From an uncultured Lachnospiraceae bacterium (GTDB lineage Bacteria > Bacillota > Clostridia > Lachnospirales > Lachnospiraceae), in the NCBI GenBank assembly GCA_910577735.1, contig CAJTOO010000005.1, forward strand, positions 141,937 through 205,936: a stretch of DNA of 64,000 bases, given 5' to 3'. The position numbers were made by a program, and so were the translations under genes. Shown here in pieces: positions 26,286-34,318 of the stretch. Under the pieces are notes generated by a model. That model did not search any database. It was given only the letters and a program-made list of their open reading frames with translations, and was not told the origin of the DNA. How positions within the stretch are numbered: the first letter of the stretch is position 1; each line of letters begins with the position of its first letter.

Positions 26286-27977
26286 TTATTGATTCATATA
26301 CTCCTCAATCACATCCCAGACAGATGGCTCCTCAAATCCTAACTTCCATTCTGCCACGCCTGCAATCTCATATTTCTGCATAATATTAAGTTTCACGCGG
26401 ATGGACTCCGCATCTTCAAGCCACACCTGACAGAAGCTGTCCCCGGATTGGAATTCCCCGTAATTCTGACAAGTCTCTTCATCCCATCTGGTTGTAATCC
26501 CGTGTTCCCTGATATAAGCCTGTGCCATCTCCATGCCCACTGCCTGACTGGAAATGTTAGTACCCGCAGTCTCCCATATTCTGGTATAGAAGGGAATCCC
26601 ATTTATCACCTTTTCTGCCGGCACCTGTTCCACCGTATCAGAAATACCTCTCTCTACAAAACTGATAGAAGCCACAGATCCGGCCTCATCGCTTCCACTG
26701 TAGTGCTCATCATATCCCATGATCACCACATAATCTGCCACAAGTCCCTGTTCTGCCCGATTATAATGATCAGTATGACCCATGGGCACATAGTTGTCCA
26801 CAGATAACACAATGCCATGTTCCCTACATGGAATGGAAAGTTCCCTGATAAACTCAACAAAGGGTTCCCCCGCATCCAGACTGATATTCTCAAAGTCGAT
26901 ATTCAGGCCATCCAGATTATATTCCAACGCCGTGTTAATCAAACCTTCTATCAGATGTGTCCTGTTGGTGGTACCGGCAAGCACTTCATACATGTCCACA
27001 TCCACACTCTCCACATTACCCACCAGTGCCCAGACCTCTATTCCTCTGTCATGGGCTTTATCCACATAAGACTGGGTGGCAAAGCTGCTGAAATCCCCCT
27101 CGTTGCCTACCAGCGTGAACCAGGTAGGGGAGATTACATTAACACCCTTGGTCTGTGAAAGCATGGCATCCAGAGTCTCGTTGCCTTCCTTACTACCGAC
27201 GCCGTGCCAGGCCATATTTATTTTATAATCCCGTGTATTGGACTCGTACACCGGCTCCACATAATCCGTGACTGGTATGGGGGTCTGCGCCCTTTGTCCT
27301 TCCAGCTTCTTATTTTCCACGTAACCGATAAAGGCATCCTTCGTCTTGACCTTCGACCAGTTTTCCATTGTTTCTAATACAACAACCTCGTCGCCCTTAC
27401 TCACATCTTTTAGAATATCACTTTTGATGCCGCCCTGATAACGAACCTGGGTATCCTTAGCAATCACGGCCACCTGCCTCTCGTTCCATTCCGTATAAAC
27501 CTGCATATGGTTTGGATCCGTAAAGAGCTCATAGGAAAAATTGGCATATTCCTTCACATAATCTGCCGCAATATAAAGCATGTCCCCCTCATATCTGGCA
27601 ATCACATAATCTCTTGTCCCTGCCTCACTGCCGCTTGTAAGAGTGTTCGTCCCAATCTCCGTCCTGACAATCTTATCCGGCAGAGCATATAAAAGAAGTC
27701 CTTCTTTCTTATCCTCATAAAATCTATCATTAAAATATTTATGCACCATAGCCAGATCAAAATAACACACGCCATCCCAAAGCTTCGCATGTTCCTCAAT
27801 CCGCTCATCCTGCAAAATCACAGGCACATCATCACTTCCTGTGACACCAAAATATTCTGTCAAATCCGCCCTCTCTTTGGAATAGGAATACTTTTCTAAC
27901 AGTTTGGCTCCAAAGCCCGCCGCTGCGACCACAATAATAAGGACGATCGCGATTATCACCGGAATCACCTTTTTCAT
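26286..27977 (-). CDS. GH18 glycosidase-like protein with SH3 region (YaaH/YdhD-like)
   Basis: This 563-residue protein has a basic N-terminus and one membrane helix (about 4-26), then about 150 residues with a copper-amine-oxidase-like/stalk region. A short SH3-like repeat (about 175-235, KGDEVVVLETMENWSKVKT) follows, then a GH18 barrel from about 250. The GH18 signature is LDGLNIDFENI, where the final Glu is the catalytic acid. GH18 proteins of this build remodel spore or cell-wall peptidoglycan. The first Asp of the usual DGxDxD is kept but the middle one is Asn. A promoter lies upstream at 28006-28034. Confidence 0.87.
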   Translation of the reverse strand: MKKVIPVIIAIVLIIVVAAAGFGAKLLEKYSYSKERADLTEYFGVTGSDDVPVILQDERIEEHAKLWDGVCYFDLAMVHKYFNDRFYEDKKEGLLLYALPDKIVRTEIGTNTLTSGSEAGTRDYVIARYEGDMLYIAADYVKEYANFSYELFTDPNHMQVYTEWNERQVAVIAKDTQVRYQGGIKSDILKDVSKGDEVVVLETMENWSKVKTKDAFIGYVENKKLEGQRAQTPIPVTDYVEPVYESNTRDYKINMAWHGVGSKEGNETLDAMLSQTKGVNVISPTWFTLVGNEGDFSSFATQSYVDKAHDRGIEVWALVGNVESVDVDMYEVLAGTTNRTHLIEGLINTALEYNLDGLNIDFENISLDAGEPFVEFIRELSIPCREHGIVLSVDNYVPMGHTDHYNRAEQGLVADYVVIMGYDEHYSGSDEAGSVASISFVERGISDTVEQVPAEKVINGIPFYTRIWETAGTNISSQAVGMEMAQAYIREHGITTRWDEETCQNYGEFQSGDSFCQVWLEDAESIRVKLNIMQKYEIAGVAEWKLGFEEPSVWDVIEEYMNQ

Positions 27978-28005
27978 TTATCCAGCTCCTTTCTGACCGT
28001 CCTTA

Positions 28006-28034
28006 ATTATAGCAAACTATTTCTTTCCAGTCAT
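28006..28034 (-). promoter_or_regulatory. Promoter of the GH18 gene
   Basis: On the minus strand ATGACT (28034-28029) and TATAAT (28011-28006) are spaced by 17 bases, with AAAGGAG and the start codon about 30 bases on. Just upstream the strand carries repeated GCGAAAAA-like words. Confidence 0.6.
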
Positions 28035-28714
28035 TATGATTTTGATATTTTTCGCATTTTTTCGCTTTTCTTCGCATTTTTGAAAAACTGTAATCCAAAA
28101 TCTCCACCGCCAAGACACAAGATACATAAACGCAGGCAATCGGGAACTTCCTTAGTATAATGAATAACTCTTGCCAATATCGAAGATACTTTGTCTCATA
28201 CAGTGTAACCGTCCACACCTTTCTCTAACCAGCCAAAAGGAAATTTAAATAATCAATTGTGATATACTAACGGCATATGATATATGGAGTGGAAATAGTT
28301 CTAAAGATATCTCTGACATGCAAAATGGAAAATAACTGTATAACCTACTCATTCCTTGTGAATTATAATTGTGAAATGCAGAGGGGAATAAGATTTGGTT
28401 CCTGACCAGACACATCGCCTGTAAGACTTCCTCCGTCTGATTGAATATCCCGGAGAAATAGATTGTTGTTATTTATGAAATTATGCATGCCTCCTTCCGC
28501 TGCTGATTGTCAGAAGACATCTTGTAGTTGGATTATAACCATAATCTGACAAAAAAGCAAGCAAATTCTAAAATTATTAAAATTTTTTAAACACTTTCCG
28601 CGCACTATTGACTAAAACTGACCCAAAGTATAATATAATGGCAAAAAAGTAAGTTTCTTCGGGTCAACGAGGAAATTTTCTAAAATATATATTTAATAAG
28701 GATGTGAACATCTC
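28035..28714. other. Long intergenic region before mecA
   Basis: About 680 bases hold no gene I can support. The only sizeable open frame (28003-28218, minus) overlaps the GH18 promoter and has no ribosome site. Part of the region, about 28370-28480, is less AT-rich than its surroundings and could encode a small RNA, but I cannot fold a convincing structure by eye. The mecA promoter is at its right end. Confidence 0.5.
28608..28634 (+). promoter_or_regulatory. Possible mecA promoter
   Basis: TTGACT at 28608-28613 and TATAAT at 28629-28634 are only 15 bases apart; a second overlapping TATAAT follows. The leader to mecA is about 75 bases. Confidence 0.5.
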
Positions 28715-29488
28715 ATGAAAATAGAAAAAGTGAACGAACATCAGATCCGCTGCACTCTCACCAGGGAAGATCTGCTCAACAGGGAATTAAAAATCAGTGA
28801 ACTTGCCTATGGCACCGAAAAGGCCAAAAGCCTTTTTCGGGATATGATGCAGCAGGCTGCTTACGAGTGCGGCTTTGAGGCAGAAGATATCCCCCTGATG
28901 ATCGAAGCAATCCCTTTAAATGCAGAATGTATTGTATTAATCGTCACCAAAGTGGAGGATCCGGAAGAGCTGGATACCCGCTTTTCCAAATTTGCACCCT
29001 CTGTTCATGATGAGGACGAATTTGCGGAAGATACCGACGAACTCATGGAAAGTTTTGCCGATGGTGCAGATGAAGTACTTAACATGCTCCGCAAAATGAA
29101 CGGCTCCAACCAGTCTGCGGATACGGCCAAATCCGGCACGCAGAACTTTGGCAGCCGCACATCCAAAAGCACAAAAGAAACGGTGCCTGCCAAGATTACC
29201 AGCCGGTTGTTTTCCGTTTCCTCTCTGCGCGAAGTGACAAGATTGGCTCATGTAGCCTCCTCTTCCTACCAGGATAAGAACTCTCTCTATAAGGATGACG
29301 CTACCGGCAGATATCTGCTCCTTTTGAATCCATCTGCGACAGGAATCGATAATTACAACCGTGTATGCAGTCTGATTTCAGAATATGCCAGAGCGGAAAA
29401 AACGGCAGCCGCCACCAGTGCCTATCTGGAGGAGCACTATGCCCCCCTGATCAAGGACAACGCACTGGAAGTTCTGTCCAGAATATAA
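28715..29488 (+). CDS. mecA: MecA family ClpC adaptor
   Basis: This 257-residue protein has the MecA layout: an N-terminal substrate-binding domain (MKIEKVNEHQIRCTLTREDLLNREL), an acidic Ser/Lys-rich linker (about 95-155) and a C-terminal ClpC-binding domain (FSVSSLREVTRLA, then YARAEKT and EYHAP-like ends). MecA delivers proteins to ClpCP protease and controls ClpC assembly. AAGGA precedes ATG 28715. A terminator follows. Confidence 0.92.
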   Translation: MKIEKVNEHQIRCTLTREDLLNRELKISELAYGTEKAKSLFRDMMQQAAYECGFEAEDIPLMIEAIPLNAECIVLIVTKVEDPEELDTRFSKFAPSVHDEDEFAEDTDELMESFADGADEVLNMLRKMNGSNQSADTAKSGTQNFGSRTSKSTKETVPAKITSRLFSVSSLREVTRLAHVASSSYQDKNSLYKDDATGRYLLLLNPSATGIDNYNRVCSLISEYARAEKTAAATSAYLEEHYAPLIKDNALEVLSRI

Positions 29489-29544
29489 CTCTATGGAAGA
29501 ACTTAATTGCTGCAGGATTTTCAGATTCCAAATATTTGCACCAT

Positions 29545-29575
29545 AAAAGGGACTTCCCGCAAAGAAGTCCCTTTT
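29545..29575 (+). terminator. Terminator after mecA
   Basis: AAAAGGGACTT (29545-29555) pairs with AAGTCCCTTTT (29565-29575). The symmetry could also stop the convergent DUF1858 transcript. Confidence 0.8.
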
Positions 29576-29626
29576 CGCTCTTACAACAGATAACTTATCA
29601 CTTATACAAGTTCCTGCTATGGTTTC

Positions 29627-29827
29627 TTATGCTCCTGTAACTGCATCAATTTTGGACATCAAGTCCTCAATCGCAATACCATGTACCATCGCCGCTTCTT
29701 CCAACGTCTCACCCTGTGCAGACGGACATCCCAGACAATGCATGCCAATCTCCATGAGAACCGGAGCGATATCCATATTAATCCTGAGCGCTTCGCCGAT
29801 AGTTGTATCTTTACTGATCTGTGCCAT
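29627..29827 (-). CDS. DUF1858 domain protein
   Basis: This 66-residue protein is the whole DUF1858 domain: ISKDTTIGEALRIN, then IGMHCLGCPSAQGETLEEAA. The domain occurs alone or fused to hybrid-cluster and redox proteins. CLGC suggests metal or redox binding, but the function is unknown. CGGAGGTG precedes ATG 29827. It is transcribed divergently from the formate-lyase core gene, 395 bases away. Confidence 0.88.
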   Translation of the reverse strand: MAQISKDTTIGEALRINMDIAPVLMEIGMHCLGCPSAQGETLEEAAMVHGIAIEDLMSKIDAVTGA

Positions 29828-30222
29828 ATTACACCTCCGAATTTAATCTTACTGTATAGTCTGTTAGAATAGTCACAATCTATTCATGTTGATTATAATA
29901 GTAATGCAGATGTTGTGCAAGTAATTTCTTTTTCCCCGGCTTTGATAGAAAGTTGCCTGTCTGCTTTGGCAGCTTCTTCGGGAAACCTATGAAAAGCGGC
30001 AATATTCTTTGTTCTGCCGCCTGATTATCTATATTTTGTATCTGGAATTTTTTACATACAAATTTCACAAATTTTTAATTTAATATTTGGCATTTGTATG
30101 CGAAAAAGTACAAAGGCTTACTTGACTCTTTTACTTCCTTTAACATATAATATTGGTACTGGATAAGCATGTTTTAACCACAAAACATTATTAAAAAATT
30201 TTAAATAGGAGGTTATTTCAAA
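29828..30222. other. Divergent intergenic region DUF1858 / pflB
   Basis: This AT-rich region holds the pflB promoter. I looked for Rex- and FNR-type palindromes near the promoter and saw no strong match. A short open frame at 29880-30068 on the minus strand lacks a ribosome site and is not called. Confidence 0.5.
30122..30151 (+). promoter_or_regulatory. Promoter of pflB
   Basis: TTGACT at 30122-30127 and TATAAT at 30146-30151 are spaced by 18 bases. AGGAGGT precedes the start codon by about nine bases, after a leader of roughly 65 bases. Confidence 0.75.
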
Positions 30223-32262
30223 ATGAGACCAGAATGGAAAGATTTTGTAGGCGGTAAGTGGGACAAAGAAGTCAATGTCCGCGACTTTATCCAGAGGAAC
30301 TATCATCCTTATGATGGTGACGAGTCCTTCTTAGCCGAAGCTACACAGAACACGAAAGATTTATGGGCACAGGTTCTTGATTTACAGAAGCAGGAACGTG
30401 AGGCTGGCGGTGTGCTTGACATGGACACCAAGGTAGTTTCTACCATTACATCCCACGGCCCTGGCTATCTTGACAAGAGCAAAGAGACAATCGTAGGTTT
30501 CCAGACCGATAAGCCTTTTAAGCGTTCCCTTCAGCCTTATGGCGGTATCAGAATGGCAGAGAAGGCATGTTCTGACAATGGTTACGAAGTTGATCCTGAG
30601 ATCAGCGAGTTCTTCTCCACTCACAGAAAGACACACAACGCAGGTTGTTTCGATGCATATAATGCAGAAATGAGAGCTTGCCGTTCTTCTCACATTATCA
30701 CAGGTCTTCCGGATGCTTATGGCCGTGGCCGTATCATCGGTGACTACAGACGTGTTGCCCTGTATGGTATTGACAGACTGATTGAAGACAAAATGGATCA
30801 GAAGGATTCCACAGGCCGCGTTATGACTGACGATGTAATCCGTCTTCGCGAAGAGCTTTCTGAACAGATGATTGCCCTGAAGCTTATGAAAGAAATGGCT
30901 GCTTCTTATGGCTGTGACATTTCCAAACCTGCTACTAACGTACAGGAGGCTATTCAGGCTACTTATTTTGGCTACCTCTGTGCAGTGAAAGAGCAGAACG
31001 GTGCTGCTATGTCCCTTGGCCGTACATCTACTTTCCTTGATATCTACGCTGAGAGAGATTTGGCTAACGGTACTTTCACAGAGCAGCAGATTCAGGAGTT
31101 CGTTGACCACTTCATTATGAAGCTGAGACTGATCAAATTTGCTCGTACACCTGAGTACAACCAGATTTTCGCTGGTGATCCGGTATGGGTAACAGAGTCC
31201 CTCGGTGGTGTTGGCGTTGACGGCCGTCCGATGGTTACTAAGATGAGCTTCCGTTACCTGCACACATTAACCAATTTAGGACCTTCTCCGGAACCCAACT
31301 TAACAGTTCTCTGGTCCACAAGGCTTCCTGATGCCTGGAAGAAATACTGTGCTAAGATGTCCATCCAGACTTCTTCTATCCAGTACGAGAATGATGATCT
31401 GATGAGAGTTACTCATGGTGATGACTATGGTATCGCATGCTGCGTATCGTCCATGGTTATCGGTAAGGAAATGCAGTTCTTCGGTGCACGTGCTAACCTT
31501 GCTAAGTGTCTGTTGTACGCATTAAACGGCGGTGTTGACGAAGTTACCAAGAAACAGGTTGGTCCTAAGTATCGTCCTGTTACCGGTGATGTTCTCGATT
31601 ATGATGATGTAATGGATAAATTCATTGACATGATGGAGTGGCAGGCAGATGTGTATGTAAATACATTGAACATCATCCACTACATGCATGACAAATACTG
31701 CTATGAGAGAGCGGAGATGGCTCTTCATGACAGAAACGTTAAGCGTTACTTCGCAACAGGTGTTGCAGGCCTTTCCATCGTAGCTGACTCTCTGTCCGCT
31801 ATCAAGCATGCTAAGGTTGAGCCCATCAGAGATGAGGACGGCATCATCGTTGACTTTAAGACTACCGGCGAATTCCCGAAATATGGTAATGACGATGACC
31901 GCGTTGATGAGATTGCACAGGAGATCGTGCATAAATTCATGACTGCCATCAGAAGACATCACACCTACAGAGAAGGTGTTCCGACAACTTCCATCCTTAC
32001 CATTACTTCCAACGTAACTTACGGTAAGGCTACAGGTAACACACCTGACGGACGTAAGAAAGGCCAGCCTTTCGCTCCTGGTGCTAACCCGATGCATGGA
32101 CGTGACACCCATGGTGCAGTAGCTTCCTTATCTTCTGTATCCAAACTTCCGTTCAACGATGCGCAGGATGGTATTTCCAATACCTTTACCATCATTCCTG
32201 GCGCTCTTGGTAAAGAAGATCAGGTATTTGCAGGCGATATCGAAGTAGATCTCAACAAATAA
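30223..32262 (+). CDS. pflB: Pyruvate formate-lyase catalytic core lacking the glycyl radical domain
   Basis: Pyruvate formate-lyase converts pyruvate and CoA to acetyl-CoA and formate. This 679-residue protein aligns through the PFL barrel, including the catalytic pair Cys406-Cys407 in GIACCVSSMVIG and the MQFFGARANLAK segment. It ends after PFNDAQDGISNTF and IIPGALGKED with a short unrelated tail, QVFAGDIEVDLNK. Normal enzymes of about 760 residues continue here into the C-terminal domain carrying the radical glycine. That domain is encoded separately at 32902-33141. 679 plus 79 residues equals a normal length. The frame is intact and codon use is that of a highly expressed gene, so this is a split enzyme and not a decayed one. 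Confidence 0.95.
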   Translation: MRPEWKDFVGGKWDKEVNVRDFIQRNYHPYDGDESFLAEATQNTKDLWAQVLDLQKQEREAGGVLDMDTKVVSTITSHGPGYLDKSKETIVGFQTDKPFKRSLQPYGGIRMAEKACSDNGYEVDPEISEFFSTHRKTHNAGCFDAYNAEMRACRSSHIITGLPDAYGRGRIIGDYRRVALYGIDRLIEDKMDQKDSTGRVMTDDVIRLREELSEQMIALKLMKEMAASYGCDISKPATNVQEAIQATYFGYLCAVKEQNGAAMSLGRTSTFLDIYAERDLANGTFTEQQIQEFVDHFIMKLRLIKFARTPEYNQIFAGDPVWVTESLGGVGVDGRPMVTKMSFRYLHTLTNLGPSPEPNLTVLWSTRLPDAWKKYCAKMSIQTSSIQYENDDLMRVTHGDDYGIACCVSSMVIGKEMQFFGARANLAKCLLYALNGGVDEVTKKQVGPKYRPVTGDVLDYDDVMDKFIDMMEWQADVYVNTLNIIHYMHDKYCYERAEMALHDRNVKRYFATGVAGLSIVADSLSAIKHAKVEPIRDEDGIIVDFKTTGEFPKYGNDDDRVDEIAQEIVHKFMTAIRRHHTYREGVPTTSILTITSNVTYGKATGNTPDGRKKGQPFAPGANPMHGRDTHGAVASLSSVSKLPFNDAQDGISNTFTIIPGALGKEDQVFAGDIEVDLNK

Positions 32263-32270
32263 TAAAAGTA

Positions 32271-32515
32271 ATTTGCTTCGCAAATAACTTTACGAGATCC
32301 GCTTCGCGGACTCGGATAAGCGTTTATACTTTAAAAATTTGCTTCGCAAATAACTTTACGAGATCCGCTTCGCGGACTCGGATAAGCGTTTATACTTTAA
32401 AAATTTGCTTCACAAATAACTTTACGAGATCCGCTTCGCGGACTCGGATAAGCGTTTAAGATTAACCTTTCATAATCCGTTTCAATGACTCGGATAAGCG
32501 CTTATAATTAAAAAT
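32271..32515 (+). repeat. Tandem array of 66-bp two-hairpin repeats, copies 4-7
   Basis: Units start at 32271, 32337 and 32403 with an exact 66-base period; a degenerate partial fourth unit spans about 32474-32515. Each unit has ATTTGC-TTC-GCAAAT, then TTTAC and GAGATCCGC-TTC-GCGGACTC, then GGATAAGCG. Units 1 and 2 are nearly identical and unit 3 has one change in the first loop region. It is the dispersed repeat of this window in tandem form. Confidence 0.92.
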
Positions 32516-32538
32516 CATGGTTGGCGGGAAGTGTATAG

Positions 32539-32583
32539 TTTCCGTTAATCGGAAAAAAATCCATATATGACAGATTTTTTTCC
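32539..32583 (+). promoter_or_regulatory. Two mutually exclusive hairpins upstream of the middle gene
   Basis: TTTCCG (32539-32544) pairs with CGGAAA (32550-32555). GGAAAAAAATC (32551-32561) pairs perfectly with GATTTTTTTCC (32573-32583). The two stems share GGAAA, so only one can form. The second stem ends 11 bases before the ribosome site of the middle gene. An attenuator-like role is inferred. Confidence 0.5.
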
Positions 32584-32610
32584 AGGGATGTAAGAAGGAG
32601 GAAATAATAT

Positions 32611-32811
32611 ATGGATGACCAAAAAATGATTGATGACTTTGTCAGGATGATGGATTCCGGAATAGCACAAGGTGTCGGACATGTGAATGTAGAAGTCGAT
32701 GACAAAGCGCAGGAATCTAATATACAGACCATGGGGTGCACGGATTGCTCCCGTACCCCATTGGCCTGCAGTGTTCCGACTCTCCATGAGGGTTTGGATG
32801 ACTTTAAATAG
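32611..32811 (+). CDS. Small protein resembling the N-terminal half of the glycyl radical domain, with Cys-rich tail
   Basis: This 66-residue protein has a strong start (AAGGAGGAA before ATG 32611). Residues 6-29 align without gaps to residues 6-29 of the separate glycyl radical domain: VDNLVSLLD and HLNVNV there correspond to IDDFVRMMD and HVNVEV here. About 8 of 24 residues are identical and most others are conservative. It then diverges into CTDC...C (Cys43, Cys46, Cys53) and lacks RVSGYAV, so it cannot carry the radical. It lies between the core and the radical-domain gene. Possible roles are a placeholder for the empty docking groove, an assembly factor or a redox sensor. All of these are inference. 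No known family is recognised. Confidence 0.85.
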   Translation: MDDQKMIDDFVRMMDSGIAQGVGHVNVEVDDKAQESNIQTMGCTDCSRTPLACSVPTLHEGLDDFK

Positions 32812-32901
32812 CATTGAGTCATACAGATTCTGGTCAGAGCGGAGAAAAGAAAATGAGTGCATACTCGTTACAAAAATAATATATTATAGGAGGACAAATC
32901 A

Positions 32902-33141
32902 ATGGCAGCAAATGCTCAGGTAGATAACTTGGTTTCTTTATTAGATGGTTATGCAACAAAGGGTGGCCATCACCTTAATGTTAACGTACTCAACAGAGAT
33001 ACTTTATTAGATGCTCAGAAGCATCCTGAGAACTATCCTCAGTTGACAATCCGCGTATCCGGTTATGCTGTTAACTTCATTAAGTTAACACCGGAACAGC
33101 AGGCAGACGTTATCTCCCGTACATTCCATGAGAGTGTATAA
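32902..33141 (+). CDS. Stand-alone glycyl radical domain of pyruvate formate-lyase
   Basis: This 79-residue protein is the C-terminal piece missing from the core: LLDGYATKGGHHLNVNVLNR, HPENYPQLTI and RVSGYAVNFIKLTPEQQ. Gly54 in RVSGYAV is the radical site, matching Gly734 of E. coli PFL. AGGAGG lies eight bases before ATG 32902. It resembles YfiD/GrcA 'spare part' proteins, but here the main enzyme has no domain of its own, so this protein should be obligatory rather than a repair part. It is followed by a strong terminator, then the activase gene. Confidence 0.95.
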   Translation: MAANAQVDNLVSLLDGYATKGGHHLNVNVLNRDTLLDAQKHPENYPQLTIRVSGYAVNFIKLTPEQQADVISRTFHESV

Positions 33142-33178
33142 GTAAGGTAAATTCTTAAGTTAGGAATTATCCTTTATA

Positions 33179-33210
33179 GAACTGGCCGGACTTCCGGTCA
33201 GTTCTTTTTT
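33179..33210 (+). terminator. Terminator after the radical-domain gene
   Basis: GAACTGGCCGG (33179-33189) pairs with CCGGTCAGTTC (33194-33204, one G-U pair), followed by six T residues. It separates the split enzyme genes from the activase gene. Confidence 0.9.
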
Positions 33211-33347
33211 CATATTATCATAATGCCGGATAATCAATCTGCTGTTTATAAGAAATGTCTTTTCCAAAGGAAATCACAAACCATCTGGTTTTTTACTGAT
33301 AGAAAGAGTATACTATTGTTATGATGAAAAGAAAGGCGGTTATGAAT

Positions 33348-34124
33348 ATGCAAGGCAGAATACATTCTTTAGAAAGCTTTGGTACCGTAGACGGACCAGG
33401 CACACGATTCGTAGTCTTTGTCCAGGGATGTCCCATGCGATGTGCCTACTGCCATAATCCTGATACCTGGGAAATGAATGGCGGCACATTGATGGATCCA
33501 GAATATATTTTTGAACAATACAAGCGGAATGAAGCATTTTATAAGGGAGGCGGCATCACAGTTACTGGCGGCGAGCCCCTGATGCAGGTGGATTTTTTAA
33601 TTGACTTATTCACCATTGCCAAGGCAAACAATGTCCATACCTGTATCGACTCTTCCGGTATTGCCTACAAAAAGAATGCCAATCCTGAGTGGCTCGCCAA
33701 ATTGGATAAGCTGATGACATTAACCGATCTTGTCATGCTGGACATCAAACACATTGACCCGGAAAAGCATAAAGAGCTCACATCCCAACCCAATGAAGGC
33801 ATCCTTGCTTTTGCCGAATATCTCAACGAAAAACAAGTAGATATGTGGATCAGACACGTCATTGTACCAGGCATTACTGATGATGATAAATATCTCTATC
33901 AGCTTGGTTATTTCATTGGTGCTTTCACGAACCTGAAAGCCCTGGATGCACTTCCGTATCATACCATGGGCGAATCCAAGTACGAGAAATTAGGCATGGA
34001 ATACAAACTGGCCGGCGTTCCCCAGATGGATAAGAATATACTGGTAGAGAAAAAGAAAGTCATTCTGGATGGCATCCGAAAACGCCGCGAAGAACTCGGC
34101 ATCCAGAATCATCACGCGGAATAA
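33348..34124 (+). CDS. pflA: Pyruvate formate-lyase activating enzyme
   Basis: This 258-residue radical-SAM enzyme abstracts hydrogen from the PFL glycine. The cluster motif is CPMRCAYC (Cys28, Cys32, Cys35), then GGGITVTGGEPLMQ for SAM binding, and DLVMLDIKH and PGITDDD further on. The start MQGRIHSLESFGTVDGPG matches E. coli PflA. I choose ATG 33348 because AAAGGCGG lies eight bases before it; ATGs at 33342 and 33321 are less well placed. A TATACT at 33309 may be its own -10. Its target here must be the separate radical-domain protein, docked or free. Confidence 0.96.
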   Translation: MQGRIHSLESFGTVDGPGTRFVVFVQGCPMRCAYCHNPDTWEMNGGTLMDPEYIFEQYKRNEAFYKGGGITVTGGEPLMQVDFLIDLFTIAKANNVHTCIDSSGIAYKKNANPEWLAKLDKLMTLTDLVMLDIKHIDPEKHKELTSQPNEGILAFAEYLNEKQVDMWIRHVIVPGITDDDKYLYQLGYFIGAFTNLKALDALPYHTMGESKYEKLGMEYKLAGVPQMDKNILVEKKKVILDGIRKRREELGIQNHHAE

Positions 34125-34180
34125 ACCATTCTTTGTCAATGACAGAGAGCTTTTATGACAGCAGCAATTAAGACCGGACG

Positions 34181-34212
34181 GTTTACGCTTTCTGCAGTTT
34201 ACGCTTTCTGCA
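34181..34212 (+). repeat. Exact 16-bp tandem direct repeat upstream of the ferredoxin gene
   Basis: GTTTACGCTTTCTGCA occurs at 34181-34196 and again at 34197-34212. It lies about 100 bases before the ferredoxin start, where an operator could sit. Confidence 0.8.
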
Positions 34213-34318
34213 CACTTTACCCTTGTATATTTGTTACATTTATATTAAAATAGGATGTAGGTAATTGATAAATATATATCAATTTCAAACAGTCTTATAT
34301 TCAAGGAGGATAATTGTT

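Larger units (their letters stand above)
32263..32610 (+). other. Intergenic region between PFL core and the small middle gene
   Basis: The 348 bases hold a 66-bp repeat array (32271-32515) and then two overlapping hairpins (32539-32583). No open frame with a ribosome site is present on the plus strand. Small minus-strand frames here are shadows. Confidence 0.8.

Noticed and set aside
28003..28218. Small minus-strand gene of 71 codons
   Set aside because: It overlaps the GH18 promoter, lacks a Shine-Dalgarno site and has no family likeness.
29880..30068. Small minus-strand gene upstream of pflB
   Set aside because: No ribosome site; AT-rich intergenic composition.
30382..31263. 293-codon open frame antisense to pflB
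   Set aside because: It mirrors the codon bias of pflB, has no ribosome site and no recognisable protein features.
31522..32112. 196-codon antisense frame in pflB
   Set aside because: Shadow of the core gene; no start signal.
32271..32515. CRISPR array
   Set aside because: The whole 66-base unit repeats; there are no unique spacers.
30223..33141. Split PFL as a frameshift or nonsense mutation in one gene
   Set aside because: The two parts are 639 bases apart with repeats and another gene between, each has its own strong ribosome site and start codon, and the core has a short extra tail before its stop.
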